A stretch of DNA of 64,000 nucleotides from Clostridiales bacterium UBA1742. Its GTDB lineage: Bacteria; Bacillota; Clostridia; TANB77; CAG-508. The translations under genes were made by a program, and so were the position numbers. Shown piece by piece: positions 9,416 to 19,138 of the stretch (the stretch's first letter is position 1; each line of letters begins with the position of its first letter). The notes beneath the pieces were generated by a model, which saw nothing but the letters and a program-made list of their open reading frames with translations, was not told the DNA's origin and did not search any database. Location: contig DCHW01000064.1 of NCBI GenBank assembly GCA_002314935.1, positions 26,370 through 90,369 of the forward strand, read 5' to 3'.

Positions 9416-10723
9416 ATGGCAAATGAAAATAAAGATTTTGCAAATTCAGTAAATAAAATATCAGATGATATAAATAAGGCTAATAATCTTGTTTTAGATA
9501 ATGCAAATAAAATAAATGATTGGTATTCTAAAAATATAAATGAAATGTTAGAAAACGAAATTGAAAGCAAAAGACTTGAAACAAATATTGAAAATGAAAT
9601 TAAAGAAGATGTTGAAGTTGAAGATAAAGAAAATATCAAAATTGAAACAAAAGTAAGTAAATATGATGAAATGCAAACAAATAAATCTAATAATACTAAT
9701 TTAAAAGTTAATAATAGATTAAATACTAAAACAGATTCAAAAGAAATTGTTAAGGTGGCAGATAATGAAGAAATAGGCAAACTTAATAACAAATTGAGTA
9801 AAGTAAATAAAATAACAGGTGGAATTAAGACAGGAATTAAGAGTGTAAAAACAGTTAATAATGGAGTAAATAAACTTGTTAAAACAGGTAAGTCAATTAA
9901 TACAGGATTAAATGAAAGTGGTCTAAAAAGTTTTGAAAATAGTTCAAATAGAATAATGACTAAACCTATTAAGAAAGTTGCTTCAAAAGCTACTTCAAAG
10001 GTTACAAAAGAAGTAAATAAACAAACGAAGAAAATTATTAAAAAGAGTAGTAAAAAGATTGCAAAAACAACAAAGAATTTAGTAACAAATGCAACGCATG
10101 TTATGATGAAAATAATTGAAGAAACTACAAAAATGATATTATCAATGTTACCATCAATAGCACCAGTATTGATTATAATTCTTGCTATTGCAGCAATTGG
10201 TAATTTCTTTAATTTTAAGTCATCAAAAGAAGCAGATAATATGGATTTTGATGAAATGTCTAAAATGATAATAGAAATTGAAGATGAAAATTTACAAGCA
10301 ATTTATAACGAGTTTTTAAAGAATATGGGAAAACCTTATTTAATGGATCATAGTAATTTAGAGTATGAGGAATGTATGGAATATTACGATTGTTCGAGTT
10401 GGACAATACATTGCCTAGCACATGTGGGAATAAAAACTATTGCTAATACTGGAGCAAGTGGATTGTATTCTGGGCATTGTAATCCAGTAGAAGTAAATGA
10501 TAGACAAGCAATGGATTTAATTTTCTTGAAAGATACTTATGATACAGGAGAACCGGGAAGTATTTCTCATGTTGGAATATATATGGGAGAATTAACAGTA
10601 AATGGAGAAACTGCAGAATGGGTAATTGATACAGGAGGAAATCCAGAAGGAGTAAAAATAAGAAAATACAATAATGGTTGGTGGAACGGAGAACATTTTT
10701 ATGGTTTTGGAAGATTGAAATAG
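9416..10723 (+). CDS. membrane-anchored NlpC/P60-type cell-wall hydrolase of the conjugation apparatus
   Basis: 435 aa. The N-terminal 230 residues are a long Asn/Lys/Thr-rich, low-complexity helical region. A single membrane helix follows (about 245-262, LPSIAPVLIIILAIAAIG). The extracellular domain carries the catalytic pattern YDCSSWT (Cys near residue 324), GSISHVGIYMG (His) and a later WVIDTGG. It replaces VirB1/Slt lysozymes in many Firmicutes elements and would open peptidoglycan for the mating channel. Here the usual lysozyme module is absent. Confidence 0.87.
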   Translation: MANENKDFANSVNKISDDINKANNLVLDNANKINDWYSKNINEMLENEIESKRLETNIENEIKEDVEVEDKENIKIETKVSKYDEMQTNKSNNTNLKVNNRLNTKTDSKEIVKVADNEEIGKLNNKLSKVNKITGGIKTGIKSVKTVNNGVNKLVKTGKSINTGLNESGLKSFENSSNRIMTKPIKKVASKATSKVTKEVNKQTKKIIKKSSKKIAKTTKNLVTNATHVMMKIIEETTKMILSMLPSIAPVLIIILAIAAIGNFFNFKSSKEADNMDFDEMSKMIIEIEDENLQAIYNEFLKNMGKPYLMDHSNLEYEECMEYYDCSSWTIHCLAHVGIKTIANTGASGLYSGHCNPVEVNDRQAMDLIFLKDTYDTGEPGSISHVGIYMGELTVNGETAEWVIDTGGNPEGVKIRKYNNGWWNGEHFYGFGRLK

Positions 10724-10731
10724 GAGGTATT

Positions 10732-10887
10732 TTGAAGAAGATATTAAGAATTATAATAAGAATTTTTTTATTTGTTAACGCACTAATGTTAGCAATATGT
10801 TTTGAAGGAATGTTAATAAGGATGGGTATATTGATTTTTATATACTCATCTATTTTTTTGATTATTTTTAAGGAATGTAAGGAGTGA
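10732..10887 (+). CDS. small hydrophobic membrane protein
   Basis: 51 aa from TTG 10732 behind AGGAGG. Basic N-terminus, then two hydrophobic helices separated by EGML. It is in the conjugation operon between the hydrolase and the MT-A70 methylase. No family recognised. Confidence 0.6.
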   Translation: MKKILRIIIRIFLFVNALMLAICFEGMLIRMGILIFIYSSIFLIIFKECKE

Positions 10888-10891
10888 TTAA

Positions 10892-11440
10892 TTGGTAGTA
10901 GATATTTATAATACTGATAAAAAATATAATATTATTTATGCAGATCCGCCCTGGCATTATACAGGTTGGAGAAATGGAAATAAGAGTGCAGAAAGTCATT
11001 ATCCTACAATGAAAACAAAGGATATAGTTGAAATGAAAGATACAATAAAATCTATATCAGATGAAAATTGTATCATTTTTTTATGGGTTACTTTTCCATG
11101 TCTAATAGATGGATTAAATGTAATGAAAGAATGGGGATTTAAGTATAAGACTTGTGGATTTACATGGGTAAAAAGAAATAAAGTTGCAGATAGTTGGTTT
11201 TTTGGACTTGGAATGTGGACAAGAGCAAATGCAGAAATTTGCTTAATTGGTACAAAAGGAAAAATATCAAGAGTATCAAATAAAGTATCACAAGTAATAG
11301 ATACTCATTTAGAAGAACATAGCAAGAAACCAGCAATAGTAAGAGATAAAATAGTTGAACTTGTAGGAGATTTACCTAGAATTGAATTATTTGCAAGACA
11401 AGTTGTAGATGGTTGGGATTGCTGGGGAAACGAGGTGTAA
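10892..11440 (+). CDS. MT-A70 family adenine methyltransferase
   Basis: 182 aa, TTG start 8 bp after AAGGAG. The catalytic DPPW motif is IIYADPPWHY near residues 10-19. SHYPTMKT, IIFLWVTFP and a C-terminal ELFARQVVDGWDCWGNE follow, all standard for MT-A70/IME4-like N6-adenine methylases. In an element this probably modifies its own DNA to evade restriction. It overlaps nothing but is 2 bp from the radC-like gene. Confidence 0.92.
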   Translation: MVVDIYNTDKKYNIIYADPPWHYTGWRNGNKSAESHYPTMKTKDIVEMKDTIKSISDENCIIFLWVTFPCLIDGLNVMKEWGFKYKTCGFTWVKRNKVADSWFFGLGMWTRANAEICLIGTKGKISRVSNKVSQVIDTHLEEHSKKPAIVRDKIVELVGDLPRIELFARQVVDGWDCWGNEV

Positions 11441-11442
11441 AT

Positions 11443-12012
11443 TTGAATATTAATTTAGAAATATTAGATAAAAGTGAAAAGAATATTAGTGATGATATTA
11501 AGGTAACAGGAACGACAGATATAATGGAAATAAAAGAAGTTAAAGCAATAAGAAATGCAGTTAGAGAACATTTATTATTTATTGGTTTAGATAGAGGAAA
11601 TAATGTAAGAAATATAAGTGTATTAGGTATTGGTTCAAGTTGTGGTGCAGTAATAGATAGCAAAGATATTGTGAGAACAGCTTTATTTTCTTGTAGTGAT
11701 AGAGTTGTTTTAGTACATAATCATCCATCAAATAGTATAGAACCTAGTAAACTTGATATACACGTAACAAGTGTTGCAAATAAAATTTTAGACGCATTTA
11801 ATATTGAACTTTTAGATCATATTATTGTAACTGAAAGAGAATATGCAAGTTTGAAAAAACTTAATTTATTAGATAAGAATTTTGATGATAAGAAACTAGA
11901 AAATATGTCAAAAGGATTATTAATTGAAGAAAATATAAGATTAAAAAATCAAATTGAAAAGCTAGAAGAAAAAATAAAAGAAAACGAATTTGATTTAGAA
12001 ATGGAGGCGTAA
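11443..12012 (+). CDS. radC: RadC/JAB-domain protein
   Basis: About 189 aa from TTG 11443 behind GAGGTG. The MPN/JAMM metal motif is visible as LVHNHPSNSIEPSKLD (His-x-His, Ser, Asp) near residue 95. An acidic coiled coil forms the C-terminus. RadC-like JAB proteins are common beside ArdA in conjugative elements; their biochemical role is unsettled. Confidence 0.85.
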   Translation: MNINLEILDKSEKNISDDIKVTGTTDIMEIKEVKAIRNAVREHLLFIGLDRGNNVRNISVLGIGSSCGAVIDSKDIVRTALFSCSDRVVLVHNHPSNSIEPSKLDIHVTSVANKILDAFNIELLDHIIVTEREYASLKKLNLLDKNFDDKKLENMSKGLLIEENIRLKNQIEKLEEKIKENEFDLEMEA

Positions 12013-12948
12013 ATGAAAAAAGTTATGAGTGTATATGCACAAAATTTAGCATATTACAATGAAGGAGAAATTATTGGAGGTTGGTTAGATTTACCAACAA
12101 CAAAAGAAGAAATTGATGATTATTTAAGTGAAGTAGTAAGAATAGATGAAGAACACGAAGAATATGAAATTGCAGATATTGATGATTGTCCGTTTGAATA
12201 TGAAATTATACAATGGGCAGATTTACACAAATTAAATAATTTAGCAATTATATATAGTTCTTTAGATGAAAAAGAGCTTGAAATGGTAAACGCATATTGC
12301 GAAAATATTGAAAGCAATTTAGGAATAGATGAAATAATAAATATTTGTTTACAAACAGATAGAATACCTTATTATGAGTATGATAGTCAGTTTAATGGTT
12401 ATGGTTCAAATGAGGAAAAAATGGGCTTAACAATTGCAAATGAAACAGGATTATTAGATACATTACAAAAGTTAGGTGTGCAAGATTATTTTGATTTTGA
12501 AAGATATGGCGAAGAATTTGGTTTTGATTATCAATTGTTAGATAATGGGTATTTAGAATATACAGATTTAGATAAGAAATTATATTCAAAAGAAGAAATT
12601 GAAGAAATCGCAAATAATATTTTAATAAAAGATAAGTATGATAAAAAAGAAAAAGTTATATTAGAAAAAATTGCAGATGTAAAAGAAAGATTTAGAAAAT
12701 TAACTCAAAATAATAGGCAACTTATACAGCATTTTAAAGGAGATACAAGATTTACAAATGTAATGGTTGCAGGAACAATTTTAGCAGGAATTGAATTAAG
12801 AAATTTACAAAGAGAAAATAAAAATTTAGAAGGAGAACTTGAACGTTCTCCTTTTTCAAGTGAAATGGAAGAATTAATTGATGAGTATGCAAAATTGGAA
12901 AAAGAATTAGAAGAAATTGAAAATGATTATGAAATGGAGCGTGATTAG
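12013..12948 (+). CDS. ardA: ArdA-like antirestriction protein
   Basis: 311 aa. The N-terminal 165 residues match the ArdA pattern: VYAQNLAYYNEGEIIGGWLDLP followed by acidic strands that mimic the charge of DNA and block type I restriction enzymes. After the ArdA domain comes a region with VMVAGTILAGIELRNLQREN, then a charged coiled coil, making it longer than classical ArdA (about 165 aa). It directly abuts the radC-like gene. Confidence 0.85.
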   Translation: MKKVMSVYAQNLAYYNEGEIIGGWLDLPTTKEEIDDYLSEVVRIDEEHEEYEIADIDDCPFEYEIIQWADLHKLNNLAIIYSSLDEKELEMVNAYCENIESNLGIDEIINICLQTDRIPYYEYDSQFNGYGSNEEKMGLTIANETGLLDTLQKLGVQDYFDFERYGEEFGFDYQLLDNGYLEYTDLDKKLYSKEEIEEIANNILIKDKYDKKEKVILEKIADVKERFRKLTQNNRQLIQHFKGDTRFTNVMVAGTILAGIELRNLQRENKNLEGELERSPFSSEMEELIDEYAKLEKELEEIENDYEMERD

Positions 12949-12949
12949 T

Positions 12950-13366
12950 TTGAAATTAGTAACAAAGGAATTAGAAAAATTATTTGAGAAATACCCTATT
13001 GGAAGTCAAGACGGATTAGGTGGAAATGCAAAAGTTATTGCAAAGTTTTTTAATCCAATGGGAGCTGGAACTTGGTTAATAACAGAAGGAAATAAGTTAG
13101 AAAATGGTGATTATGAAATGTTTGGCTATTGCCATCTAGGAGATGATGAAATGGCAGAGTTTGGATATGTTTATTTGTCAGAATTAGAAGAAATAAAATT
13201 ACCTTATGGAATGAAAATTGAAAGAGATTTATACATGGAAAAGGATTGCGATTTAATAAAGGCAATGAAAAGAACAGGAATAACACCACCAAATTATTTA
13301 TTAGAAGAAAAAGAAAACGATGAAAATTTAGAACAAAATCAAGATGAAAATGATTATGAGTATTAA
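12950..13366 (+). CDS. DUF2958-like protein
   Basis: 138 aa from TTG 12950. The signatures YPIGSQDGLGGNAKVIAKFFNP, TWLITEG, YEMFGYCHLGDDEMAEFGYVYLSEL match the DUF2958 family of element-encoded proteins of unknown function. The acidic tail ends DENDYEY, nearly the same as the tail of the next gene. Confidence 0.75.
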   Translation: MKLVTKELEKLFEKYPIGSQDGLGGNAKVIAKFFNPMGAGTWLITEGNKLENGDYEMFGYCHLGDDEMAEFGYVYLSELEEIKLPYGMKIERDLYMEKDCDLIKAMKRTGITPPNYLLEEKENDENLEQNQDENDYEY

Positions 13367-13380
13367 GGAGGAAAAATATA

Positions 13381-14130
13381 ATGCCAAATTGGGTTAGAAA
13401 TGTTGTAACAGTATCAGAAGATACAATGAATAAAATTAAAGAAAAATATTTTACAGAAGGAGTGTTGGATTTTGAAAAAATTAATCCTATGTCTAAAACA
13501 TTAAATTTAGAAGAAGGTTCAATAACAGAAAGAGCAATATATTATGCCATTACACAAAAAAATGAAGAAAAAAGAAATGAAATATTTAATCTTTTGAACA
13601 AAACAGAATCTATATTAGATAAAAGTTATTGGGCTAAATTAAAACGATATATAGATTCAGGAAAATTTAATAATATTGAAGAATATGCAAAAAAATATGA
13701 ACCAGATGATTTAGCAATTGAACTAGGTATCAATACTTTTGAAGAATTAGGAGATACGTATATTAATAATATTAAGCAATATGGACATGTTTCATGGTAT
13801 AGTTGGTGTATTGAAAATTGGGGTACAAAATGGGGAGTAATAAGATTTTCTTGTAATAAAGATACAATGATTTTTGATACCGCATGGGCAACACCAGAAC
13901 CTATATTTGAAAGCTTATCGAAAGAATTTCCAGATGATTATATAGAAATTAAATATGCAGATGAATGTTATTCAAATTATAATAATGGACAACTAATATT
14001 TAAAGATGGATTAATAGAATCAAATATCGAACTTGATGAAGAATTTGCTGCAGAAGTATGGGAAGAAACGATAGAAAATGAAGAACATAATTTAGAAGAA
14101 AATCAAGATGAAAATGATTATGATTATTAG
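13381..14130 (+). CDS. DUF1281/YubB ferredoxin-like domain protein
   Basis: 249 aa. It begins MPNWVRNVVTV, the hallmark of this family found on plasmids and ICEs. The second half has WYSWCIENWGTKW and FDTAWATPEP, also diagnostic. Function unknown. The C-terminal EENQDENDYDY resembles the end of the upstream protein, suggesting duplication of the terminal codons. Confidence 0.8.
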   Translation: MPNWVRNVVTVSEDTMNKIKEKYFTEGVLDFEKINPMSKTLNLEEGSITERAIYYAITQKNEEKRNEIFNLLNKTESILDKSYWAKLKRYIDSGKFNNIEEYAKKYEPDDLAIELGINTFEELGDTYINNIKQYGHVSWYSWCIENWGTKWGVIRFSCNKDTMIFDTAWATPEPIFESLSKEFPDDYIEIKYADECYSNYNNGQLIFKDGLIESNIELDEEFAAEVWEETIENEEHNLEENQDENDYDY

Positions 14131-14144
14131 GAGGTGCAAAGAGA

Positions 14145-15176
14145 ATGACGTTTGATGAATTTTTATTAAGTGATAAAATAAGTTGTAGTTTTGGAGAAAA
14201 AAATATTTTAAAAATACCATATAATGAAAATATATATTTTATTTATAAACCTACCTATAATAGATTAGAATATAATGAGAAATTAGAGAATATAGGAATT
14301 TTTGAAAAGCAAAATCAAAAGCTATATGGATCGAGTTGGGAATTTGATACAAGATTTAATAAAGAGCTTGAAAGTAAATTTTATAAAGGTAGTTTTGAAA
14401 AAATAAATGAAGAATTCTCAAGAGATTCTAATTTATTATTAAATAATTATATAACTGAAAATGCTTCATTATTAAAAGCAAATTCAATAGAAGTTTGGGA
14501 AAAATATATAGCATCAGAATATAATCTTAATTCAATAAAAAACAATGCTAAAAACAAATATATTTATGGAATTGAAAGAGATAATATAGTATTTTCTATA
14601 AACAAATATAAATATGAAAGAGATAAAACTTTAAAAATTCTTTTAATGGAATATTTAGAAAAACCAAAAGAAATAGCAGAAAAAATTTTTAGAGAATACA
14701 TAAATAATGATGAATTAGATAGGGTATATTCAAGAGTTGCAGGTATTCCAGATTATGATGTAACAGTAAAAGAAAAAATAGGAATTAGACTTTGGGAGTA
14801 TGAATTAGAGAACAAATTAATTAATGATTATGAGAATAATCTTAATAATGAAGTTAAGTTAGAACACGATATTATAAATGCAATTAAAGATTTAGATGTG
14901 CAAACTTTGACATTAAATTTAGAACGAAACGGAAAAGAAATATCTTTTAAGTATCCAAAAGAACAACTATATAATTTATACTTTAGTGATTATTATATTG
15001 CAAGTAGAGATGATAGAAAAGCAGTAAAAGAATTTTATGCAGATGATGAAAATAAAAGTTATTCTTATGATTTTAAACTTGAAGATATTAAGTCAATTAC
15101 ATTTAGAAAACAGATAGTTTTTGAACAAAAAGAATTAGAAAATGATAAAGATATTACAGATGAAATGTTTGAATAA
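14145..15176 (+). CDS. hypothetical ICE protein
   Basis: 343 aa, ATG behind GGAGG. Rich in Lys, Glu and Asn, soluble, with no membrane segment. Residues 15-60 look like beta strands and the middle is helical. It is the last gene before a strong terminator and closes the conjugation/antirestriction operon. No family recognised. Confidence 0.65.
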   Translation: MTFDEFLLSDKISCSFGEKNILKIPYNENIYFIYKPTYNRLEYNEKLENIGIFEKQNQKLYGSSWEFDTRFNKELESKFYKGSFEKINEEFSRDSNLLLNNYITENASLLKANSIEVWEKYIASEYNLNSIKNNAKNKYIYGIERDNIVFSINKYKYERDKTLKILLMEYLEKPKEIAEKIFREYINNDELDRVYSRVAGIPDYDVTVKEKIGIRLWEYELENKLINDYENNLNNEVKLEHDIINAIKDLDVQTLTLNLERNGKEISFKYPKEQLYNLYFSDYYIASRDDRKAVKEFYADDENKSYSYDFKLEDIKSITFRKQIVFEQKELENDKDITDEMFE

Positions 15177-15186
15177 AGAGAAGAAA

Positions 15187-15214
15187 CAGGAGCAAAAATT
15201 GCTCCTGTTTTTAT
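15187..15214 (+). terminator. intrinsic terminator after the antirestriction operon
   Basis: An inverted repeat ACAGGAGC-AAAAATT-GCTCCTGT followed by a T-run, just downstream of the TAA at 15176. Confidence 0.85.
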
Positions 15215-15224
15215 AAAAAAATAT

Positions 15225-15400
15225 TCTCCCAGCGGGCTAAAAAGGTTTTAGGAAATTTTTTCCTAAACAGCAAAATGGTGTCAAAACACCAAGCTGGCGA
15301 ATATTGGGCATTAAAAAATGCTCTCATTATTCGAGAGCAAATAAATTGCTCTTTGTGTTATGCTGCACTTCGTTAGCATTAACACTTTTGTAAGTAATAA
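15225..15400 (+). ncRNA. structured non-coding region of unknown class
   Basis: The 176 bases hold several nested hairpins: TTAGGAAA/TTTCCTAA, TGGTGT/ACACCA enclosed by CCAGC/GCTGG, TGCTCTC/GAGAGCA and TGTTATGCT/AGCATTAACA. The enclosed pair suggests a three-way junction. GC content is higher than its surroundings. It precedes the 15436 gene, so it could be a leader RNA, a small RNA or part of a transfer or replication site. I cannot match it to a known class. Confidence 0.45.
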
Positions 15401-15435
15401 ATGAATATAAAAATATTTGAAAAGGAGGTTTTGTT

Positions 15436-15627
15436 ATGCCAAGTGAAGATGAGAAAAAATTATATTATATAATTTGTGATATATCTAAAATATGTAGAAA
15501 ATATTTCTTTGCAAGAAAAAATTTGCCAAGTGAATGTATGCCAATAGATGATGTTGTAAAGAAAATTGTAGATAGTACAAAAAAATTAAAAAATGAGTAT
15601 AAAGAGATAAAAAATAAAGATAGATAA
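15436..15627 (+). CDS. small hypothetical protein
   Basis: 63 aa, ATG behind AAAGGAGG. Basic, with two Cys (IICDI; KICRKY) and ending in Lys/Asp-rich sequence. Probably cytoplasmic. It is followed at 24 bp by another unknown gene. Confidence 0.55.
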   Translation: MPSEDEKKLYYIICDISKICRKYFFARKNLPSECMPIDDVVKKIVDSTKKLKNEYKEIKNKDR

Positions 15628-15651
15628 AAAAGTTATGGAGAAGGAATTTTA

Positions 15652-16254
15652 ATGTATGAATTAGAAAATGTTTTTTTATCATATAATAGAATAATTGAAA
15701 AATTGAATAATGAAAAAGTAACAACTAAAACAGGAAATATAATTACACATAAAGATTTAAGACAAGCTGTAGAAGTAATGTTAAAAAAGCATTATAAGTG
15801 TAGATGGCGAAGTGAAAAAGTAAGGAATAAAAAATATTTAATATTAATAGAAGGTTATTATTGGATAAAGTATGTATATTTTTCAAAAGAAAAATCAATG
15901 TATGATGCTGATATTAAATTTTTTAAAGACAGAATAAAACAATATGAAGAAATATTAAATATCAAAGAAAAAGAACTATTCAATTGTGATATTGAAGTAA
16001 AATGTTTAGATGTATTTTTTAATAGAAAAATTGAAACAGTAAAAAAGGCAATTCAAAAGATGATAAAGGAGCATAAAGAATATAGATATTTAGTAAATGA
16101 AAAATTTGTTGTTTCAAAAGAAGGTATTAAATGGTTATGTGAAAATTGCTTTAAAAATAAATATTTAGAATTGTTAGAAGATTATAAAATGGAATTAACG
16201 GAGATGTTTATACAAGCAGGATACATATATGATAATTTTTTTGAAAAAAATTAA
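15652..16254 (+). CDS. hypothetical ICE protein
   Basis: 200 aa, Lys- and Tyr-rich and mostly helical by composition. The middle (FFNRKIETVKKAIQKMIKEH) and a repeated WLCENC/CLDVFF pattern hint at a winged-helix-like DNA-binding fold, but that is inference only. It ends before a small intergenic gap leading to the mobilisation genes. Confidence 0.6.
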   Translation: MYELENVFLSYNRIIEKLNNEKVTTKTGNIITHKDLRQAVEVMLKKHYKCRWRSEKVRNKKYLILIEGYYWIKYVYFSKEKSMYDADIKFFKDRIKQYEEILNIKEKELFNCDIEVKCLDVFFNRKIETVKKAIQKMIKEHKEYRYLVNEKFVVSKEGIKWLCENCFKNKYLELLEDYKMELTEMFIQAGYIYDNFFEKN

Positions 16255-16338
16255 AAAAGGGCGCTGACTTTTTTTAGAATCTACGGTATAACGTATAAGT
16301 AATCGATTACATATAAGTCAGAAGGAGGCGGGAACAGT

Positions 16339-16605
16339 TTGGGTGGTGAATCAATAAGAGATTTATATAAAATGGTTGAAGATGAGTTTAATGCAGAATT
16401 GATAAAAACTGATGCTTATAAAGAGGCTTGTACTCGTAGAAGGCAAAAAAGGGAATTAGTAGAAACATGTTTAAGTAAAGAAGAATATGCAATATTGCAA
16501 GAGTATTTAGATGTGTATAATGAAGTGGCTTCTGTTGAAATGGAGGAAGCATTTATCAAAGGATTTAGATTAGCAAATCAATTGCTAGTTGACTCTTTAA
16601 GATAA
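16339..16605 (+). CDS. DUF6809-like small protein
   Basis: 88 aa from TTG behind GGAGGCGGG. All-helical sequence (IRDLYKMVEDEFN, CLSKEEYAILQEYLD, FIKGFRLANQLL) of the type annotated DUF6809 in clostridial elements. Function unknown. Located just ahead of the mobilisation genes. Confidence 0.6.
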   Translation: MGGESIRDLYKMVEDEFNAELIKTDAYKEACTRRRQKRELVETCLSKEEYAILQEYLDVYNEVASVEMEEAFIKGFRLANQLLVDSLR

Positions 16606-16644
16606 GAAAATAATTATAGTACGTACTAGATTTTTATATGGGAG

Positions 16645-16998
16645 GTGATCCATATTAGAAATTTAGAAGAAAGAAGAAAGACAGTAGATTTATTAATTGA
16701 ATTTATAAAAGCAGGAATAGTCAGCAGAGAACAAAAAGAAATAATTTATAAAATTGTATTGAATATGAAAAAATCTGATTTACAAAAAAGAAGATTTTGT
16801 ATGATTTATAGTTTTGGACCGAATATAGATGAAAAAAATACATATAAAAAAGTAGCAGCATTTTATGATTGTTCTATAAGTAATATAAGAGGTTCAGTTA
16901 TGTCTATTGTAGCTGGTTTTATTCGTTTACCAGATGAGCAATTTAATATTTTAAAAAGTATAGTTGAAGATTGCAAATTAAAAAACGAAACGAAATAA
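16645..16998 (+). CDS. sigma-like or helix-turn-helix small protein
   Basis: About 115 aa. The sequence KKVAAFYDCSISNIRGSVMSIVAGFIRL resembles a sigma region-4/HTH segment. The upstream GGAGGTGATC is a full anti-16S match that covers GTG 16645, so that GTG is unlikely to be the initiator. ATT at 16654, 8 bp after GGAGG, is the better-placed codon, which would be a non-canonical start. Probably a regulator of mobilisation. Confidence 0.55.
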   Translation: MIHIRNLEERRKTVDLLIEFIKAGIVSREQKEIIYKIVLNMKKSDLQKRRFCMIYSFGPNIDEKNTYKKVAAFYDCSISNIRGSVMSIVAGFIRLPDEQFNILKSIVEDCKLKNETK

Positions 16999-17052
16999 TA
17001 TTATTTTAGATGGAGGGCGTAATGCTCTCTTTTTTAGTTAGGAAGTGATTTT

Positions 17053-17457
17053 ATAGAATTAAATAAAAATGAAAGAAGAAATAGTATAAAAGTGTGGGTA
17101 TCAAAAGAAGAAAGAATTTTGTTAGAAGCGAAAATGAAACATTATGGGTATAAGACAATTGCAAAATATGTAAGGGATGCTGTTATATATGAAAATGTAA
17201 CTTATGTGGATTTAAAAGGAAAGCAAGAAATATATGATGCTTATAGTGAAAATACGAAACAAATAAAAGCTATTGCAAAAGAAATAAGACATATAAGTAA
17301 GTATGCAACACAAATATCAAGTGATGAAATAAAATCTATTTATAATTCAATGGGAACAATATTAAAAAAACAAAAAGAAATGATAAATTTAATTGAGAAA
17401 AAATTAGATTTAGAAGTTTATCAAAAAGTGCAGGATAATAAAAATGCCAGTTACTAA
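17053..17457 (+). CDS. mobC: MobC-like relaxosome accessory protein
   Basis: About 134 aa if started at ATA 17053, which lies 7-9 bp after GGAAGTGA. GTG 17092 is the first canonical codon but has no ribosome binding site and would remove the N-terminal KNERRNSIKVWVSKEE strand expected of this ribbon-helix-helix family. The rest (YGYKTIAKYVRDAV) is a typical MobC helix. It binds oriT and assists the relaxase, which overlaps it by 14 bp. Confidence 0.75.
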   Translation: MELNKNERRNSIKVWVSKEERILLEAKMKHYGYKTIAKYVRDAVIYENVTYVDLKGKQEIYDAYSENTKQIKAIAKEIRHISKYATQISSDEIKSIYNSMGTILKKQKEMINLIEKKLDLEVYQKVQDNKNASY

Positions 17458-19087
17458 AAGACAGGCACATTATGGTTCGCCAAAAGAATTAATAGATTAT
17501 ATTTTAGATGAAAAGCATAATGGAGAAAAAGCAGGAGTAGTTTCATCAATAAATTGTAATGTTGAGACAGCGTTTCAAGAATTTAGAGATATACAAAACA
17601 AATATAAAATGGGTGGCACAAGAGTTGCATATCATATTATACAAAGTTTTTCTCCTTTAGATGACATTACAAAAGAAGAAGCAAATGAAATTGGAAAGAA
17701 ATTGTGTGAAGAATTATATTCAAATTATCAATGTGTAATTTCAACACATATAGATAAGGGCCATATACATAATCATATATGTTTAAATGCAATTAATTTA
17801 GATGGTGTAAAACTTGAAGATAGACTTGCAAATGAAAAAGAAGGTTTATATGCTTTGAGTGATACAAGTGATAGAATTGCAGGAGAATATGGTTGTTTTA
17901 TAATGCCTAGAAAAACTTATTTGAATAATAAAAATAGGGATTATTATCATCAATATAAAAAGCAATCGTGGAAAGAAAAAATTAGGTTAGATATTGAAGA
18001 TATACTACCAAAATGTAATACATTTGATGAGTTTATAGATGAATTAAGTATAAATGGATACAAGATAAAAAGAGGAAAAAATCTATCAGTTAAGTGTGAA
18101 GGTATGGAAAGATTTGCAAGACTTAATACAATAGATGAAAGATTAAGTAGTAGTAATTTATATAAATTCTTTAAGAATAAAGATAATGCTGTATTAGAAG
18201 ATGTAAATATAACTAAAAATAAATTTAATTTAAGTATTATAGAAAGTGTAATAGAATCAAAAACAGCAATTGAAAGAAGTAATATACAAGTACAAAACAA
18301 GAAATATAGTGAATATCAAAAAACAAAATATATGGAAATAAAAAGATATTATAAATTAAAACAACAATTAGAATATTTAGAAAAATATAATATTACGTCT
18401 TTTGATGATATAGAGCAAGAAATTGAAATTAAAAGAAGTATGATAAAAAGTGCAAATATTGTTTTGAAAAAGAAAAATGAAACATATAAAGAAATACTTG
18501 AAAAAACAGAAAAAGCACAAGATTATATTAGGTTATATGAAACATATAAATATGCAATGAGTTACAAAGAACAGGATCCACAATATATATTTCCAAAAGA
18601 AGTGGAAATATTTTTAAAACTGCAGAAAGAATTAGGTATAGAAAATATTGAGCAAGCAAAAAGATTAATAAAATCAACAAGAGAAGAAAGAATTGAAATT
18701 AACAAAATGAAGAATAACATATTAGAAATACAAAGAGAATTAAATCATTTAGACACAATTAAGGAAGAAAAATTATCAGCAAGTAATTTATTTATACACA
18801 ATATAAAATTTGGAGGAAATCATATTAAATATGAAAAGTCAGATGATAAATTTTATTGTATTGAGTTGCCATATACAAAAGATATAATTTATATTCCTAA
18901 AAAATATATAGCTTATAATGAAAAATATCAGTATTACACATTATATTTAGTAGATGATATGGAATATGGAATTTTTAATGATAAAGAAGAAAAAGTAGAT
19001 ACACTTACAGGGACAGAATTAGAACGAAGTGTATTAGAAAAGAAAAAAGAAATTGATTATAGTTATAATGAATTTAATATATATTAA
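17444..19087 (+). CDS. mobA: MobA/MobL-type (MOBP) relaxase
   Basis: 547 aa. It nicks oriT and pilots the strand through VirD4. The three-histidine metal motif is HIDKGHIHNHICLN near residues 104-117. Upstream motif I includes the Tyr of YIIDYILDEK-like LIDYILDEKHNG. A long coiled-coil C-terminus follows (about 300-480). ATG overlaps the MobC-like gene. oriT is expected near 16255-17050 but I could not define a nick site by eye. Confidence 0.9.
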   Translation: MPVTKRQAHYGSPKELIDYILDEKHNGEKAGVVSSINCNVETAFQEFRDIQNKYKMGGTRVAYHIIQSFSPLDDITKEEANEIGKKLCEELYSNYQCVISTHIDKGHIHNHICLNAINLDGVKLEDRLANEKEGLYALSDTSDRIAGEYGCFIMPRKTYLNNKNRDYYHQYKKQSWKEKIRLDIEDILPKCNTFDEFIDELSINGYKIKRGKNLSVKCEGMERFARLNTIDERLSSSNLYKFFKNKDNAVLEDVNITKNKFNLSIIESVIESKTAIERSNIQVQNKKYSEYQKTKYMEIKRYYKLKQQLEYLEKYNITSFDDIEQEIEIKRSMIKSANIVLKKKNETYKEILEKTEKAQDYIRLYETYKYAMSYKEQDPQYIFPKEVEIFLKLQKELGIENIEQAKRLIKSTREERIEINKMKNNILEIQRELNHLDTIKEEKLSASNLFIHNIKFGGNHIKYEKSDDKFYCIELPYTKDIIYIPKKYIAYNEKYQYYTLYLVDDMEYGIFNDKEEKVDTLTGTELERSVLEKKKEIDYSYNEFNIY

Positions 19088-19138
19088 ATTGCTCTCAAAT
19101 CAGCTTTGGGGGCTTTTTTAGTTTAAGGAGGGATAGTT

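Noticed and set aside
15225..15400. CRISPR array
   Set aside because: The repeats are hairpin arms of different sequence, not direct repeats with spacers. No cas genes anywhere in the window.
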